Source: Neobacillus cucumis
GTDB taxonomy: Bacteria; Bacillota; Bacilli; Bacillales; Cytobacillaceae
DNA: 50,966 nucleotides
NCBI RefSeq assembly: GCF_002860255.1
Contig: NZ_PGVE01000054.1
Coordinates: 1 to 50,966, forward strand
Reading direction: 5' to 3'
The translations under genes were made by a program, and so were the position numbers. Under the pieces are notes generated by a model. That model did not search any database and was not told the DNA's origin. It saw only the letters and a program-made list of their open reading frames with translations. Of this stretch, positions 28,546-37,483 are shown piece after piece (position 1 is the stretch's first letter; each line of letters starts with the position of its first letter).

Positions 28546-30171
28546 ATGCAAAAGTCCATCCATCAATCAAAAGCCGTTTTTAAAGGTGCTTTTATTTTAA
28601 CCCTTGCGGCCATAGTGACTAAAATCTTAAGTGCCTTTTACCGAATTCCTTTTCAAAATATCGTCGGTGATGTCGGCTTTTACATATATCAGCAAGTTTA
28701 CCCCTTTTATGGCATGGCTGTGGTTTTGTCTACAACCGGTTTTCCCGTTGTTATCTCTAAGCTTTATGCCGAGCAAAAGGAACGGGAGAACGATGTAAAA
28801 TCTCGTTTGCTCTTGTTTGTCTCTTATCTGTTTTTACAAATATTTGGAATCATATGTTTTTTAATTCTTTATATCGGTGCAGAAGAAATTGCCGGGTGGA
28901 TGAATGATCCACATTTAGCAATCTTACTTAAGGTGGTAGCGATTGTTTTTCTAGCCTTTCCAATTAGCTCTTTGTTAAGAGGGTACTTTCAGGCGATTGG
29001 GGATATGGTACCCACCGCTTTGTCACAAGTGGGTGAACAATCGATCCGGGTACTGACCATCATATTTTTGTCCTCCCTTTTTATGGCTAAGGGTTATTCG
29101 CTTTATATAGTCGGCGGCGGTGCCATGTTTGGTTCCATCACCGGCAGTATGATTTCTGCCCTCGTTCTGTTTATGTTCTTATGGATTCGTAAAGAATGGA
29201 AGATAATCACGCCTGTTAAAGGGATATTTAAAAATTATAAAAGAGAAATTGGGTCTATTTGGAAGGCGCTCTTTTTCCAGGGATTTATGATTTGTATAAG
29301 TGGAATGTTAATGATCTTTACACAATTAGCCGATTCCCTGAATCTATTCTCTTTACTTGTTGCAAATGGGATGGAATCGGAACTGGCCAAAAGTGTAAAA
29401 GGGGTTTTTGACCGCGGTCAGCCATTAATTCAATTGGGGACAGTTGCTGCCACATCCATGTCGCTAACCCTGGTGCCATTAATCACAAGTGCACGACTAG
29501 CTTCTAAGCCGGCTGAACTTCATGAAAAAATTCAATTATCATTAAAAGTTAGTATTGTAGTGGGGGTGGGTGCTTCGGCAGGGCTTTGGGCCATTATCGA
29601 GCCCACGAACATCATGCTGTTTAAAAATCATTCAGGTTCGTCTGTATTGGGTGTCCTAAGTTTTGTTATTTTCTTTACATCCATTATTTCAACCATTATT
29701 GCGATTATGCAGGGATTAGGAAAGGTCTGGTTTCCTGCCTTTGCTGTCGTGCTTGTCTTTCCGTTAAAATATTTATTAAACCTTCTTCTTATTCCGGCAT
29801 TCGGCATCATGGGAGCAGCAGTTTCCTCGCTAATTTCCTTAGCAATCGTTACACTAATTTTATGGGTGAAATTTAGAAAAATGTCGACAGGTCCGCTGTT
29901 AGGAAAAGGATTCTTAAGAACGCTCCTTATTGCAACTCTTAGCATGGTATTGCTATTAAAGAGTTATTTATATCTAACGGATGATCTCTTTCCTTTTTTT
30001 GAAATGGAGCGGCTGGGGGCAGCGATTCAATCAATAACCGCAGTTTTATGCGGAGGATTGCTCTTTTTATTGATAATTATTCGGGACAGGATTTTCCTTG
30101 AGGAGGAATTGGTGTTATTCCCGCTTGGAAGCAAACTAATACATTTACTTGCACGAAAGGAAAGGAATTAA
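28546..30171 (+). CDS. yabM: MurJ/SpoVB-type flippase family membrane protein
   Basis: This 541-residue integral membrane protein of the MOP/MVF superfamily has about 14 hydrophobic segments and basic loops. It starts SIHQSKAVFKGAFILTLA and has the PFQNIVGDVGFYIYQQVYP stretch seen in SpoVB-like proteins. Relatives flip lipid-linked sugars such as lipid II; which substrate this paralogue moves is unknown. AGGTGA lies before ATG 28546. Its stop is one base from yabN, so both are on one transcript. Confidence 0.9.
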   Translation: MQKSIHQSKAVFKGAFILTLAAIVTKILSAFYRIPFQNIVGDVGFYIYQQVYPFYGMAVVLSTTGFPVVISKLYAEQKERENDVKSRLLLFVSYLFLQIFGIICFLILYIGAEEIAGWMNDPHLAILLKVVAIVFLAFPISSLLRGYFQAIGDMVPTALSQVGEQSIRVLTIIFLSSLFMAKGYSLYIVGGGAMFGSITGSMISALVLFMFLWIRKEWKIITPVKGIFKNYKREIGSIWKALFFQGFMICISGMLMIFTQLADSLNLFSLLVANGMESELAKSVKGVFDRGQPLIQLGTVAATSMSLTLVPLITSARLASKPAELHEKIQLSLKVSIVVGVGASAGLWAIIEPTNIMLFKNHSGSSVLGVLSFVIFFTSIISTIIAIMQGLGKVWFPAFAVVLVFPLKYLLNLLLIPAFGIMGAAVSSLISLAIVTLILWVKFRKMSTGPLLGKGFLRTLLIATLSMVLLLKSYLYLTDDLFPFFEMERLGAAIQSITAVLCGGLLFLLIIIRDRIFLEEELVLFPLGSKLIHLLARKERN

Positions 30172-30172
30172 A

Positions 30173-31645
30173 ATGGTTAAAGAAATTGAAGTTCTCGGAC
30201 TGGGAGCTGGTGAGTTAGATCAGCTGCCTGTCGGGGTATATAAGAAATTATTGCAGGCAAACAGTCTCTTTTTACGTACAAAAGAACATCCTGTTGTCTC
30301 AAGCCTAGAAAAAGAAGGTTTAACCTATATTTCTTTTGATCATGCCTATGAAAAACACGATCAATTTGAAGCGGTCTATGAGGAAATTGCTCAAACCCTA
30401 TTAAAAGAGTCTGAAAAAGGGACAGTGATTTATGCTGTTCCTGGACACCCGCTAGTTGCTGAGCGGACGGTACAGCTCCTTTTAGAATATGGTCCAAAGG
30501 AAGGTGTACATATTACCATTGGCGGAGGACAGAGCTTTTTGGATGCCATCTTTACTGCATTAAAGATTGATCCTGTTGAAGGGTTCCAACTTCTCGACGG
30601 TACAGCCCTATCTGCCAGCCAGCTCCATCTGGAGCAGCATATTTTTATTAGCCAGGTGTATGATCAATTTATTGCCTCTGAAGTTAAACTAACTCTAATG
30701 GAAAAATTACCGGATGATTATGAAGTTTATATCGTTACGGCTGCGGGAAGCAGTCAAGAGCTCATTGAAAAAGTAGTCCTGTACGAGCTAGATCGAAATG
30801 TAACACTTAACAACTTAACTTCTGTCTATGTTCCGCCGGTTAAGGATGAGCAACTATTATATAAGAATTTTGCAAAGCTGCGTGATATAATTGCCATTTT
30901 AAGAGGGCCAAATGGCTGTCCGTGGGATAAGGAACAAACGCATGAATCTTTAAAAAGATATTTAATTGAAGAAACATATGAAGTGATTGATGCTATTAAT
31001 CATGAGGATATTGATCATTTGGTTGAAGAGCTGGGAGATGTCCTGCTCCAAGTCATGCTGCATGCTCAAATTGGTGAGGATGATGGGTATTTTTCCATTG
31101 ATGATGTGATTGAGGGTCTATCAGAAAAAATGATTCGCAGGCATCCACATGTTTTTGGAAATGTGAAGGCAGATAATGCGGACCAAGTGGTAGTGAATTG
31201 GCAGGAAATTAAAAAGCAGGAAAAAGGAGAGACGGGAAAGGAAATCTCTCTGTTAGATGGCGTTTCAAAGGCACAGCCAAACTTGCTTCGGGCGTATGAG
31301 CTGCAAAAGAAAGCGGCAAAGGTTGGTTTTGATTGGCAGGAAATTGGGCCGGCTATAGAGAAAGTGAGAGAAGAGCTAGATGAGTTTGTGAATGAACTTA
31401 ATGGAACAGAGGAAGGTCTTATACTGGCTAAAAAGGAATTTGGTGACCTGCTGTTTGCATTTGTAAATGTAGCGAGATTTTTAAAAATTCATCCAGAGGA
31501 AGCCTTGTTCGAAACAAATGAAAAGTTCATCCGCAGGTTTCAGTATGTGGAAGAAAAGGTAAAGTCAAGCGGCCGGTCATTTGAAGAACATACACTTGAA
31601 CAGCTTGATTTGTATTGGGATGAAGCGAAAGAGAAAGGATTATAG
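30173..31645 (+). CDS. yabN: YabN: tetrapyrrole-methylase-like domain fused to MazG pyrophosphatase
   Basis: This 490-residue two-domain protein has an N-terminal SAM-methylase-like domain (about 1-220; VLGLGAGELDQLP, YAVPGHPLVAERTV). The C-terminal MazG domain (about 240-490) has GCPWDKEQTHESLKRYLIEE and the metal-binding EETYEV and EELGDVLLQ helices. MazG hydrolyses NTPs to NMPs and removes aberrant nucleotides. The role of the N-terminal domain is unknown. ATG 30173 follows AAGGAA; rqcP follows after 17 bases. Confidence 0.95.
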   Translation: MVKEIEVLGLGAGELDQLPVGVYKKLLQANSLFLRTKEHPVVSSLEKEGLTYISFDHAYEKHDQFEAVYEEIAQTLLKESEKGTVIYAVPGHPLVAERTVQLLLEYGPKEGVHITIGGGQSFLDAIFTALKIDPVEGFQLLDGTALSASQLHLEQHIFISQVYDQFIASEVKLTLMEKLPDDYEVYIVTAAGSSQELIEKVVLYELDRNVTLNNLTSVYVPPVKDEQLLYKNFAKLRDIIAILRGPNGCPWDKEQTHESLKRYLIEETYEVIDAINHEDIDHLVEELGDVLLQVMLHAQIGEDDGYFSIDDVIEGLSEKMIRRHPHVFGNVKADNADQVVVNWQEIKKQEKGETGKEISLLDGVSKAQPNLLRAYELQKKAAKVGFDWQEIGPAIEKVREELDEFVNELNGTEEGLILAKKEFGDLLFAFVNVARFLKIHPEEALFETNEKFIRRFQYVEEKVKSSGRSFEEHTLEQLDLYWDEAKEKGL

Positions 31646-31662
31646 ATGAGGGGGAAACACAC

Positions 31663-31935
31663 ATGCGATTGGATAAGTTTTTAAAGGTATCAAGAATAAT
31701 CAAAAGAAGGACTTTAGCAAAAGAAGTGTCAGACCAGGGCAGAATTGAAATCAATGGGAAAGAGGCAAAAGCCAGTTCCACTGTTAAGGTAGGCGACGAA
31801 TTAACGATCCGGCTTGGCCAGCGCAAAATTACCGCGCGAATTGATCGAATTCAGGAGACCTCACGCAAGGAAGAAGCTGCTGAGATGTACACGATTCTAA
31901 ATGAAGAGAAGCTTAGCTCTCCTGACCCTTTTTAG
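31663..31935 (+). CDS. rqcP: RqcP, ribosome quality-control S4-domain protein
   Basis: This 90-residue S4-fold RNA-binding protein of the Hsp15 family starts MRLDKFLKVSRIIKRRTLAK. In B. subtilis RqcP works with RqcH on split 50S subunits to add poly-alanine tails to stalled chains. GAGGGGG lies before the ATG. It is the last gene of the yabM-yabN-rqcP group before yabP. Confidence 0.93.
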   Translation: MRLDKFLKVSRIIKRRTLAKEVSDQGRIEINGKEAKASSTVKVGDELTIRLGQRKITARIDRIQETSRKEEAAEMYTILNEEKLSSPDPF

Positions 31936-32013
31936 GTAATACTGTTCTAATCATGTCCCTCTTCACATAAAAATGTACAAAAGGGTTGTACAAACGATTG
32001 TGAGGGATGAAGA

Positions 32014-32316
32014 ATGAGCCAATATTATGATAACAATCCATCAAAGAGCAGTGTTCCGGATCATGATGTCATTATGAGGGGAAGGAAGCTGCTTGATATT
32101 ACCGGGGTTAAACAAGTAGAAAGCTTTGATAATGAGGAATTCTTATTAGAAACAGTCATGGGGTTTTTAGCAATTAAAGGCCAGAACCTGCAAATGAAAA
32201 ACCTTGATGTTGAAAAAGGAATTGTCTCTATTAAAGGAAAGATTTTTGACTTAGTTTACCTAGATGAACAGCATGGGGAGAAAGCTAAAGGTTTCTTTAG
32301 CAAGTTATTCAAATGA
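32014..32316 (+). CDS. yabP: YabP, sporulation protein
   Basis: This 100-residue protein is from the YabP/YqfC family (DHDVIMRGRKLLDITGVKQVESFDNEEFLLET). In B. subtilis it is a sigma-E gene needed, with YabQ, for normal sporulation; its molecular role is unknown. GAGGGATGAAG precedes the ATG. The stop overlaps the yabQ start (ATGA), indicating coupling. A small inverted repeat GTACAA/TTGTAC (31975-31991) lies upstream. Confidence 0.94.
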   Translation: MSQYYDNNPSKSSVPDHDVIMRGRKLLDITGVKQVESFDNEEFLLETVMGFLAIKGQNLQMKNLDVEKGIVSIKGKIFDLVYLDEQHGEKAKGFFSKLFK

Positions 32317-32945
32317 CCCTTTCAACGCAATTTTTTACCATGCTCTCCATGATTGGCATGGGGTCATTGTTCGGAGCCATGTTTGATACGTATCAGCGGT
32401 TTTTAAATCGTCCAAAACAAAAAGCTTGGATTGTCTTCATAAATGATATCTTATTTTGGGTCATTCAAGCTTTAATTATTTTTTATACTTTATTCTTAGT
32501 GAATAGCGGAGAATTACGTTTTTATATCTTTATAGCCCTTCTATGTGGGTTTGCAGCTTACCAGGCTTTATTTAAGGGTATTTATCTCCGTCTCTTAGAG
32601 ATGGGGATTCAGACTGTTATCGCTATTTATAAATTTATAACTAAAACGATTCATCTGTTAATTTATAAACCTGTCGTTAGTCTTATCCAACTATTGATTA
32701 TCATTATTCTTGCACTTGGCAGGGGACTTATAACCCTTGTCAAATTTGTTTTAAAGGTTTTACTATTTATATTGAAAATCATCTTTGTACCATTGCAAAA
32801 GATCGTTTTATTATTTTGGAAACTTTTGCCGAAAAGTATTAAAAAAACCGTCGAGAAGTTATATAATAAAACGGCAGGAAATTTCTTGGCAATAAGGAAT
32901 TATATAAATAAATGGCTGGACAAATGGAAAAGGAAAAAGGAGTAA
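32313..32945 (+). CDS. yabQ: YabQ, spore cortex membrane protein
   Basis: The 210-residue membrane protein has several hydrophobic segments: about 3-25, 36-58, 62-80 and a long hydrophobic/basic stretch 85-180. It ends in a Lys/Arg-rich tail. In B. subtilis it localises to the outer forespore membrane and is needed for cortex formation. It overlaps yabP by four bases and is followed by divIC after 16 bases, which joins a sporulation pair to a division gene. Confidence 0.92.
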   Translation: MTLSTQFFTMLSMIGMGSLFGAMFDTYQRFLNRPKQKAWIVFINDILFWVIQALIIFYTLFLVNSGELRFYIFIALLCGFAAYQALFKGIYLRLLEMGIQTVIAIYKFITKTIHLLIYKPVVSLIQLLIIIILALGRGLITLVKFVLKVLLFILKIIFVPLQKIVLLFWKLLPKSIKKTVEKLYNKTAGNFLAIRNYINKWLDKWKRKKE

Positions 32946-32961
32946 GGAGGTTTTAGGGGAA

Positions 32962-33345
32962 ATGGCCGCAGACTTAAAAAGAAATGTATCAAAAATGCAG
33001 ACAACCTATGTAGAGCAGCAAGAATATGCCGAAATTGCCTCAAGCAGAAAAAGAAAACTAGTGCTAAGACGCTTATCGGTGTTTTTTGTTTTTGCTAGCT
33101 TACTAACCTATTTGATGATTTCAAATAACCTTTCCCAAACCGCTAAACTCGATGCTAAACTGGCACAAAAGAAAAAGCTCGAACATCAGTTTGCTGACCT
33201 AAAAAAGCAGGAATCTATTCTTAAAGAAGATATCATCAAGTTAAATGATGATGATTATATTGGAAAGCTGGCGAGGAAAGAGTATTTCTTCTCAGAAAAG
33301 AATGAAGTTATTTTTAATATTCCGGATGATAATAAGGAAAATTGA
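32962..33345 (+). CDS. divIC: DivIC, septum formation initiator
   Basis: This 127-residue bitopic protein has a short basic cytoplasmic part (about 1-38), one membrane segment (about 39-58, RLSVFFVFASLLTYLMIS) and an extracytoplasmic coiled coil (about 62-105). It pairs with FtsL and DivIB in the divisome and is essential. AGGAGG ends 12 bases before the ATG, a little far. The next gene has its own promoter. Confidence 0.95.
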   Translation: MAADLKRNVSKMQTTYVEQQEYAEIASSRKRKLVLRRLSVFFVFASLLTYLMISNNLSQTAKLDAKLAQKKKLEHQFADLKKQESILKEDIIKLNDDDYIGKLARKEYFFSEKNEVIFNIPDDNKEN

Positions 33346-33362
33346 GCCAGTTGTGCGAGTTA

Positions 33363-33392
33363 TTGACACTGAATTTTTAGTTTCTGTATAAT
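33363..33392 (+). promoter_or_regulatory. sigma-A promoter of yabR
   Basis: Perfect TTGACA (33363-33368) and TATAAT (33387-33392) are separated by 18 bases. Confidence 0.85.
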
Positions 33393-33438
33393 ATATAGAA
33401 AATTGATTTTGAATATTTTAAGGAGGAACATTCTTTTT

Positions 33439-33870
33439 ATGTCAATTGAAGTAGGCAGCAAGTTACAAGGGAAGGTAACAGGGATAACTAAATTCGGAGC
33501 GTTTGTGGCATTGCCGGATGGATCAACAGGACTTGTACACATCAGTGAGGTTGCTGACAATTATGTAAAGGATATCAATGACCATTTAAAAGTTGGCGAC
33601 CAAGTTGAGGTAAAAGTCCTTAATGTTGAGAACGACGGGAAAATCGGCTTATCAATTAAAAAGGCAAAGGATCGCCCAGAGCCTGAAAAAAAGCCATATT
33701 CACATTCGCCACGCCCTCGTCAAAACCGTTCAAACGATCGTAATAACAATAAACCGGAAACTTTTGAGTCCAAAATGGCAAAATTCCTAAAAGATAGTGA
33801 GGATCGTTTATCTTCCTTGAAGCGTAACACCGAATCCAAACGTGGAGGAAGAGGCGCTAGACGGGGTTAA
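33439..33870 (+). CDS. yabR: S1-domain RNA-binding protein
   Basis: This 143-residue protein has an N-terminal S1 domain (about 3-72: GSKLQGKVTGITKFGAFVAL, GLVHISEVA). A basic, Arg/Asn/Lys-rich tail (about 75-143) ends RGGRGARRG. It resembles general stress protein 13. It probably binds RNA or the ribosome; its function is not known. I chose ATG 33439 after AAGGAGGAA; the frame upstream is promoter region. Confidence 0.93.
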   Translation: MSIEVGSKLQGKVTGITKFGAFVALPDGSTGLVHISEVADNYVKDINDHLKVGDQVEVKVLNVENDGKIGLSIKKAKDRPEPEKKPYSHSPRPRQNRSNDRNNNKPETFESKMAKFLKDSEDRLSSLKRNTESKRGGRGARRG

Positions 33871-33915
33871 CTTGCTGCACGCTTAATGGGATAAGTCAGG
33901 TTTCACTTTAAATAT

Positions 33916-33947
33916 AAAGACAAGTCAACGGCGGCTTGTCTTTTTTT
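33916..33947 (+). terminator. yabR terminator
   Basis: The stem AAAGACAAG/CTTGTCTTT is followed by a T run. Confidence 0.85.
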
Positions 33948-33969
33948 ATTGTATTAATAACCTAAAAAT

Positions 33970-34030
33970 AGTAGAAAAGGTGACAGGCACCATGTGAATA
34001 CTTCACATGGTGCCTGTCACTTTTTCTACT
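33970..34030. repeat. long near-perfect hairpin (29-bp arms)
   Basis: Arms 33970-33998 and 34002-34030 pair over 29 bases with a single G-T wobble and a 3-base loop. The core is GTGACAGGCACCATGTGAA and its complement. It is not followed by a terminator-like T run and lies alone between the yabR terminator and the spoIIE promoter. It has the look of a mobile palindrome. Confidence 0.85.
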
Positions 34031-34073
34031 TTAAACGACATATTTATATTATTTGGATGAATATAGTGGAAAG

Positions 34074-34080
34074 CGTCGAA
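34074..34080 (+). promoter_or_regulatory. candidate Spo0A box upstream of spoIIE
   Basis: CGTCGAA differs from TGTCGAA at the first base and lies 25 bases upstream of the -35. The -35 region itself (TTGACAAA, reverse TTTGTCAA) is another near match. Confidence 0.5.
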
Positions 34081-34105
34081 CGATTATTTGAACTCGTTCA
34101 CTATT

Positions 34106-34138
34106 TTGACAAACTTTTAAATCTATTAATTTTATAAT
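34106..34138 (+). promoter_or_regulatory. spoIIE promoter, sigma-A with 21-base spacer
   Basis: Perfect TTGACA (34106-34111) and TATAAT (34133-34138) are separated by 21 bases instead of 17. This wide spacing is typical of Spo0A-activated sigma-A promoters such as spoIIE and spoIIG. Confidence 0.85.
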
Positions 34139-34173
34139 AGTTTCCAACGATGAAAGAATAGGGAGTGTGATTT

Positions 34174-36648
34174 ATGGAAAAGACTAACGTAAGTTTGATA
34201 GAACCAGTCGGAGAAGTCAACCTTCATTCATCTAAATGGGATTTGGGAAGAGGATTACGGAAAATCCAGTTAATGCTCGAGTCCTTCTTTATAAAAAAGG
34301 GTTATCTTCTAATCTTTGTAGGATTCCTTCTTGGGCGGGCGCTGATTTTAGCTAAATTAACCCCATTCTGCCTGCCATTTTTCGCTTCTGTCTATTTAAT
34401 CAAGAGAGATCGGGCACCGCTTGCTCTGATTGGGTTGATCGTTGGGGCGGCCACTATTTCATTAGGGAATGCTGCCTTTACCTTTGCCGTTACAGTCCTT
34501 TTTCTAGCAATCTATCGAATGAGTGAAAAGTGGCTCACAAATGAAGTACGGTCCTTGCCATTTTTTGTCGGGATTATTTTAGGGTTTGGGAAATTAGCAG
34601 AGGCCTTCATTCTATCAAGGCAATTAACCATGTACGATTTAATGATGGTTGGAGTCCAAGCAAGCCTTGCCTTCATTCTGACGCTGATTTTTTTACAAAG
34701 CATCCCATTATTAACTTTAAATAAACGCAGACAATTACTGAAAACGGAAGAAATTGTTTGTTTAATTATCATGCTTGCTTCTATTATGTCAGGAACCATC
34801 GGATGGAAGGTTTATGATATGTCGATTGAACATATCATGTCGCGATATTTAGTTCTAGTATTTTCTTTTATTGCAGGCGCTACGGTAGGTTCAACAGTAG
34901 GCGTAGTCACTGGATTGATTTTTAGTTTAGCGAGTGTTTCCAGCTTCTATCATATGAGTCTTCTAGCATTTTCGGGTGTACTGGGCGGTCTACTAAAGGA
35001 AGGGAAAAAAATAGGGGTTTCTATCGGGCTATTTATTGCTACTTTGCTAATCGGCATGTATGGACAGGGAGAAGGCTCAATCTTACAAACGGTCTTAGAA
35101 ACACTATCAGCTATTCTCTTATTCCTATTAACACCTCAAGCCTTTACTTCAAGGCTGGCAAAATATATCCCAGGAACACCGGAGCATACCGCTGAGCAGC
35201 AAAAATACATGCGCAAAATGCGTGATGTGACGGCACAGCGAGTGTCTCAATTCTCTAGTGTCTTTCATGCTCTTTCAAAAAGCTTTTCTCAAATGGAAGT
35301 GATGCAGGAGGATGAGGAGCAGGACCGTGAAATGGACTATTTTATGAGTAATGTTACCGAACGAACTTGCCAAACTTGCTTTAAAAAGGAACAATGCTGG
35401 GCGAAGAATTTTAATACAACCTATGCCACAATGGAAGAGATTATACACGAAATGGATCAAAATGACGGCAATGTTTCGCCAAGATTAGCCAGGGAATGGG
35501 ATAAAATTTGTTCCCGTTCAAAAAAAGTATATGAAACCATTGGCCAGCAGTTAACATTTTTCCAAGCCAATCTAAAATTAAAGAAGCAGGTAAGGGAAAG
35601 CCGCAAACTAGTTGCGGAGCAATTATTAGGCGTTTCCGAAGTAATGGATAACTTCTCCAAAGAAATCCAGCGTGAAAGAGAGAATCACTATAAACAAGAG
35701 GAACAAATTATGGAGGCCATTCAGGATTTTGGCATTCATATTGAACAAGTCGAAATCTACAGCCTAGAGCCAGGCAATGTCGATATTGAGATGACAGTAC
35801 CGTTTGGCAATAGCCATGGAGAGTGTGAAAAGTTAATCGCCCCGATGTTGTCCGATATTCTAGGCGAAACCATTATCGTGAACAAGGAGGAATATGATAC
35901 CATCCCTCATGAATTGTGTAATGTAAACTTCAGATCATCAAAGGCCTATACAGTAGAGACGGGTGTTGCCCACGCAGCGAAAGATGGAGGTCTAGTTTCA
36001 GGTGATAGCTATTCCACCATAGAGCTTGGATTAGGGAAATTTGCCATTGCCATTAGTGATGGGATGGGTAATGGTGAAAGAGCTCATTATGAAAGCAGTG
36101 AGACACTTCAGCTGTTGCAAAAAATACTACAGTCCGGAATCGAAGAAAAGGTTGCTATAAAATCTGTAAACAGCATCCTATCACTAAGGACTACAGATGA
36201 AATTTTTTCTACATTAGATTTAGCAATGATTGATTTGAAAAATGCTTCTGCAAAATTCCTTAAAATTGGTTCGACACCAAGCTTTATTAAAAGGGGGAAT
36301 AAAGTAATTAAAATTCAAGCAAGTAATTTGCCAATGGGCATTCTACAAGAATTTGAAGTGGATGTTGTCAGCGAACAATTAAAAGCAGGGGACCTCCTGA
36401 TTATGATGAGTGATGGTGTATTTGAAGGTCCAAAGCATGTCGAAAATTACGATTTATGGATGAAACGCAAGGTACAAGAGCTAGAGACTGAAGACCCACA
36501 AGAGATTGCTGATTTAATTATGGAGGAAGTTATTCGCTCTAGATCGGGCTTAATTGATGATGATATGACGGTAACCGTTGCAAAAATTAAGCATAATACA
36601 CCGAAGTGGGCAACCATCCCTCTCCATAAAATAAAACGTCATGCCTAA
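34174..36648 (+). CDS. spoIIE: SpoIIE, stage II sporulation phosphatase
   Basis: SpoIIE dephosphorylates SpoIIAA and so activates sigma-F in the forespore; it also binds FtsZ at the polar septum. The 824-residue protein has about ten membrane segments (about 40-330), a central coiled regulatory part (about 345-590) with a cysteine cluster CQTCFKKEQCW, and a PP2C phosphatase domain (590-824). Likely metal ligands are D611, D629 (ISDGMGNGE) and D747 (MMSDGVFEG). GGGAGTGTGA precedes the ATG. The two tRNA genes that precede it in B. subtilis are absent. Confidence 0.98.
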   Translation: MEKTNVSLIEPVGEVNLHSSKWDLGRGLRKIQLMLESFFIKKGYLLIFVGFLLGRALILAKLTPFCLPFFASVYLIKRDRAPLALIGLIVGAATISLGNAAFTFAVTVLFLAIYRMSEKWLTNEVRSLPFFVGIILGFGKLAEAFILSRQLTMYDLMMVGVQASLAFILTLIFLQSIPLLTLNKRRQLLKTEEIVCLIIMLASIMSGTIGWKVYDMSIEHIMSRYLVLVFSFIAGATVGSTVGVVTGLIFSLASVSSFYHMSLLAFSGVLGGLLKEGKKIGVSIGLFIATLLIGMYGQGEGSILQTVLETLSAILLFLLTPQAFTSRLAKYIPGTPEHTAEQQKYMRKMRDVTAQRVSQFSSVFHALSKSFSQMEVMQEDEEQDREMDYFMSNVTERTCQTCFKKEQCWAKNFNTTYATMEEIIHEMDQNDGNVSPRLAREWDKICSRSKKVYETIGQQLTFFQANLKLKKQVRESRKLVAEQLLGVSEVMDNFSKEIQRERENHYKQEEQIMEAIQDFGIHIEQVEIYSLEPGNVDIEMTVPFGNSHGECEKLIAPMLSDILGETIIVNKEEYDTIPHELCNVNFRSSKAYTVETGVAHAAKDGGLVSGDSYSTIELGLGKFAIAISDGMGNGERAHYESSETLQLLQKILQSGIEEKVAIKSVNSILSLRTTDEIFSTLDLAMIDLKNASAKFLKIGSTPSFIKRGNKVIKIQASNLPMGILQEFEVDVVSEQLKAGDLLIMMSDGVFEGPKHVENYDLWMKRKVQELETEDPQEIADLIMEEVIRSRSGLIDDDMTVTVAKIKHNTPKWATIPLHKIKRHA

Positions 36649-36671
36649 CCATTTAATTTAACCGTTCTTCT

Positions 36672-36679
36672 CATACATT
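36672..36679 (+). promoter_or_regulatory. candidate sigma-E -10 element upstream of yabS (tentative)
   Basis: CATACATT (36672-36679) matches the sigma-E -10 exactly, but the -35 region is poor. A perfect Spo0A box TGTCGAA lies further down at 36701-36707, so control could be by either. Confidence 0.4.
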
Positions 36680-36742
36680 ATGTATAAATTGACCCAATCC
36701 TGTCGAAAATGGTAGCAATACTGTAAGTGAAGGGAGAAGGTT

Positions 36743-37483
36743 ATGTACACAGGGAAGATACGGCAAATACTTTTGATAACCGATGGATGTTCAAACCAAG
36801 GAGAAGACCCGATTGCGATGGCAGCACTTGCGAATGAACAGGGAATAACGGTTAATGTTATTGGTGTCATGGAACATGATGTGATCGATGAAAAAGGAAT
36901 GACCGAAATTGATGGAATTGCCATGTCTGGCGGCGGAGTAAGTCAAATCGTTTATGCAGAACGGCTTTCTCAAACGGTACAGATGGTTACCCGTAAAGCC
37001 ATGAATCAAACCATACAAGGTGTAGTCAATCGTCAGCTTCAGGAAATATTGGGACGTTCCCAAACGATGGAGGATCTTCCGCCAGAAAAACGCGGGGAGG
37101 TTATGGAGGTTGTCGATGAATTAGGAGAAACTGTCGAATTAGAAGTGTTGATTCTTGTCGATACAAGCGCGAGTATGAAGCACAAGCTCCCGACTGTAAA
37201 AGAAGCACTTCTAGACCTTTCTCTAAGCTTAAACGCACGAACAGGAGATAATTTGTTTTCTGTGTATGTATTTCCCGGGAAAAAGAATGATGTCGAAAAA
37301 TTGCTCGATTGGACGCCAAAGCTACAAGTTTTGACAAGTGTCTTTTCACAGTTGTCGACCGGTGGCATCACGCCGACAGGTCCGGCATTAAGAACAGCCT
37401 TGTCAGCTTTTACAGAAAAAAAACAATCCTTAAGGAGCTTACTGTCTCGTGATGATGAATCATACTTTGAAGAATCAATGTAA
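36743..37483 (+). CDS. yabS: VWA-domain protein YabS
   Basis: This 246-residue protein has a von Willebrand factor A-like fold. LLITDGCSNQGEDP is near the N-terminus, and the MIDAS-type motif VDTSAS occurs around residue 140 (LEVLILVDTSASMKHK), with TPTGPALRTAL later. Function is unknown; VWA domains bind metal and protein partners. It is usually next to the kinase yabT, and here the two overlap by 35 bases, which suggests they act together. AGGGAGAAGG precedes the ATG. Confidence 0.9.
   Translation: MYTGKIRQILLITDGCSNQGEDPIAMAALANEQGITVNVIGVMEHDVIDEKGMTEIDGIAMSGGGVSQIVYAERLSQTVQMVTRKAMNQTIQGVVNRQLQEILGRSQTMEDLPPEKRGEVMEVVDELGETVELEVLILVDTSASMKHKLPTVKEALLDLSLSLNARTGDNLFSVYVFPGKKNDVEKLLDWTPKLQVLTSVFSQLSTGGITPTGPALRTALSAFTEKKQSLRSLLSRDDESYFEESM

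Noticed and set aside
31951..31974. Sigma-E promoter before yabP (TCATGT ... CATAAAAAT)
   Set aside because: The spacing is only nine bases and the -10 lacks the final T at the right place; yabP is probably sigma-E controlled, but I cannot locate the promoter.
33871..34105. tRNA genes between yabR and spoIIE
   Set aside because: No cloverleaf, T-arm GTTC or CCA end could be found; only a terminator, a long hairpin and the spoIIE promoter are present.
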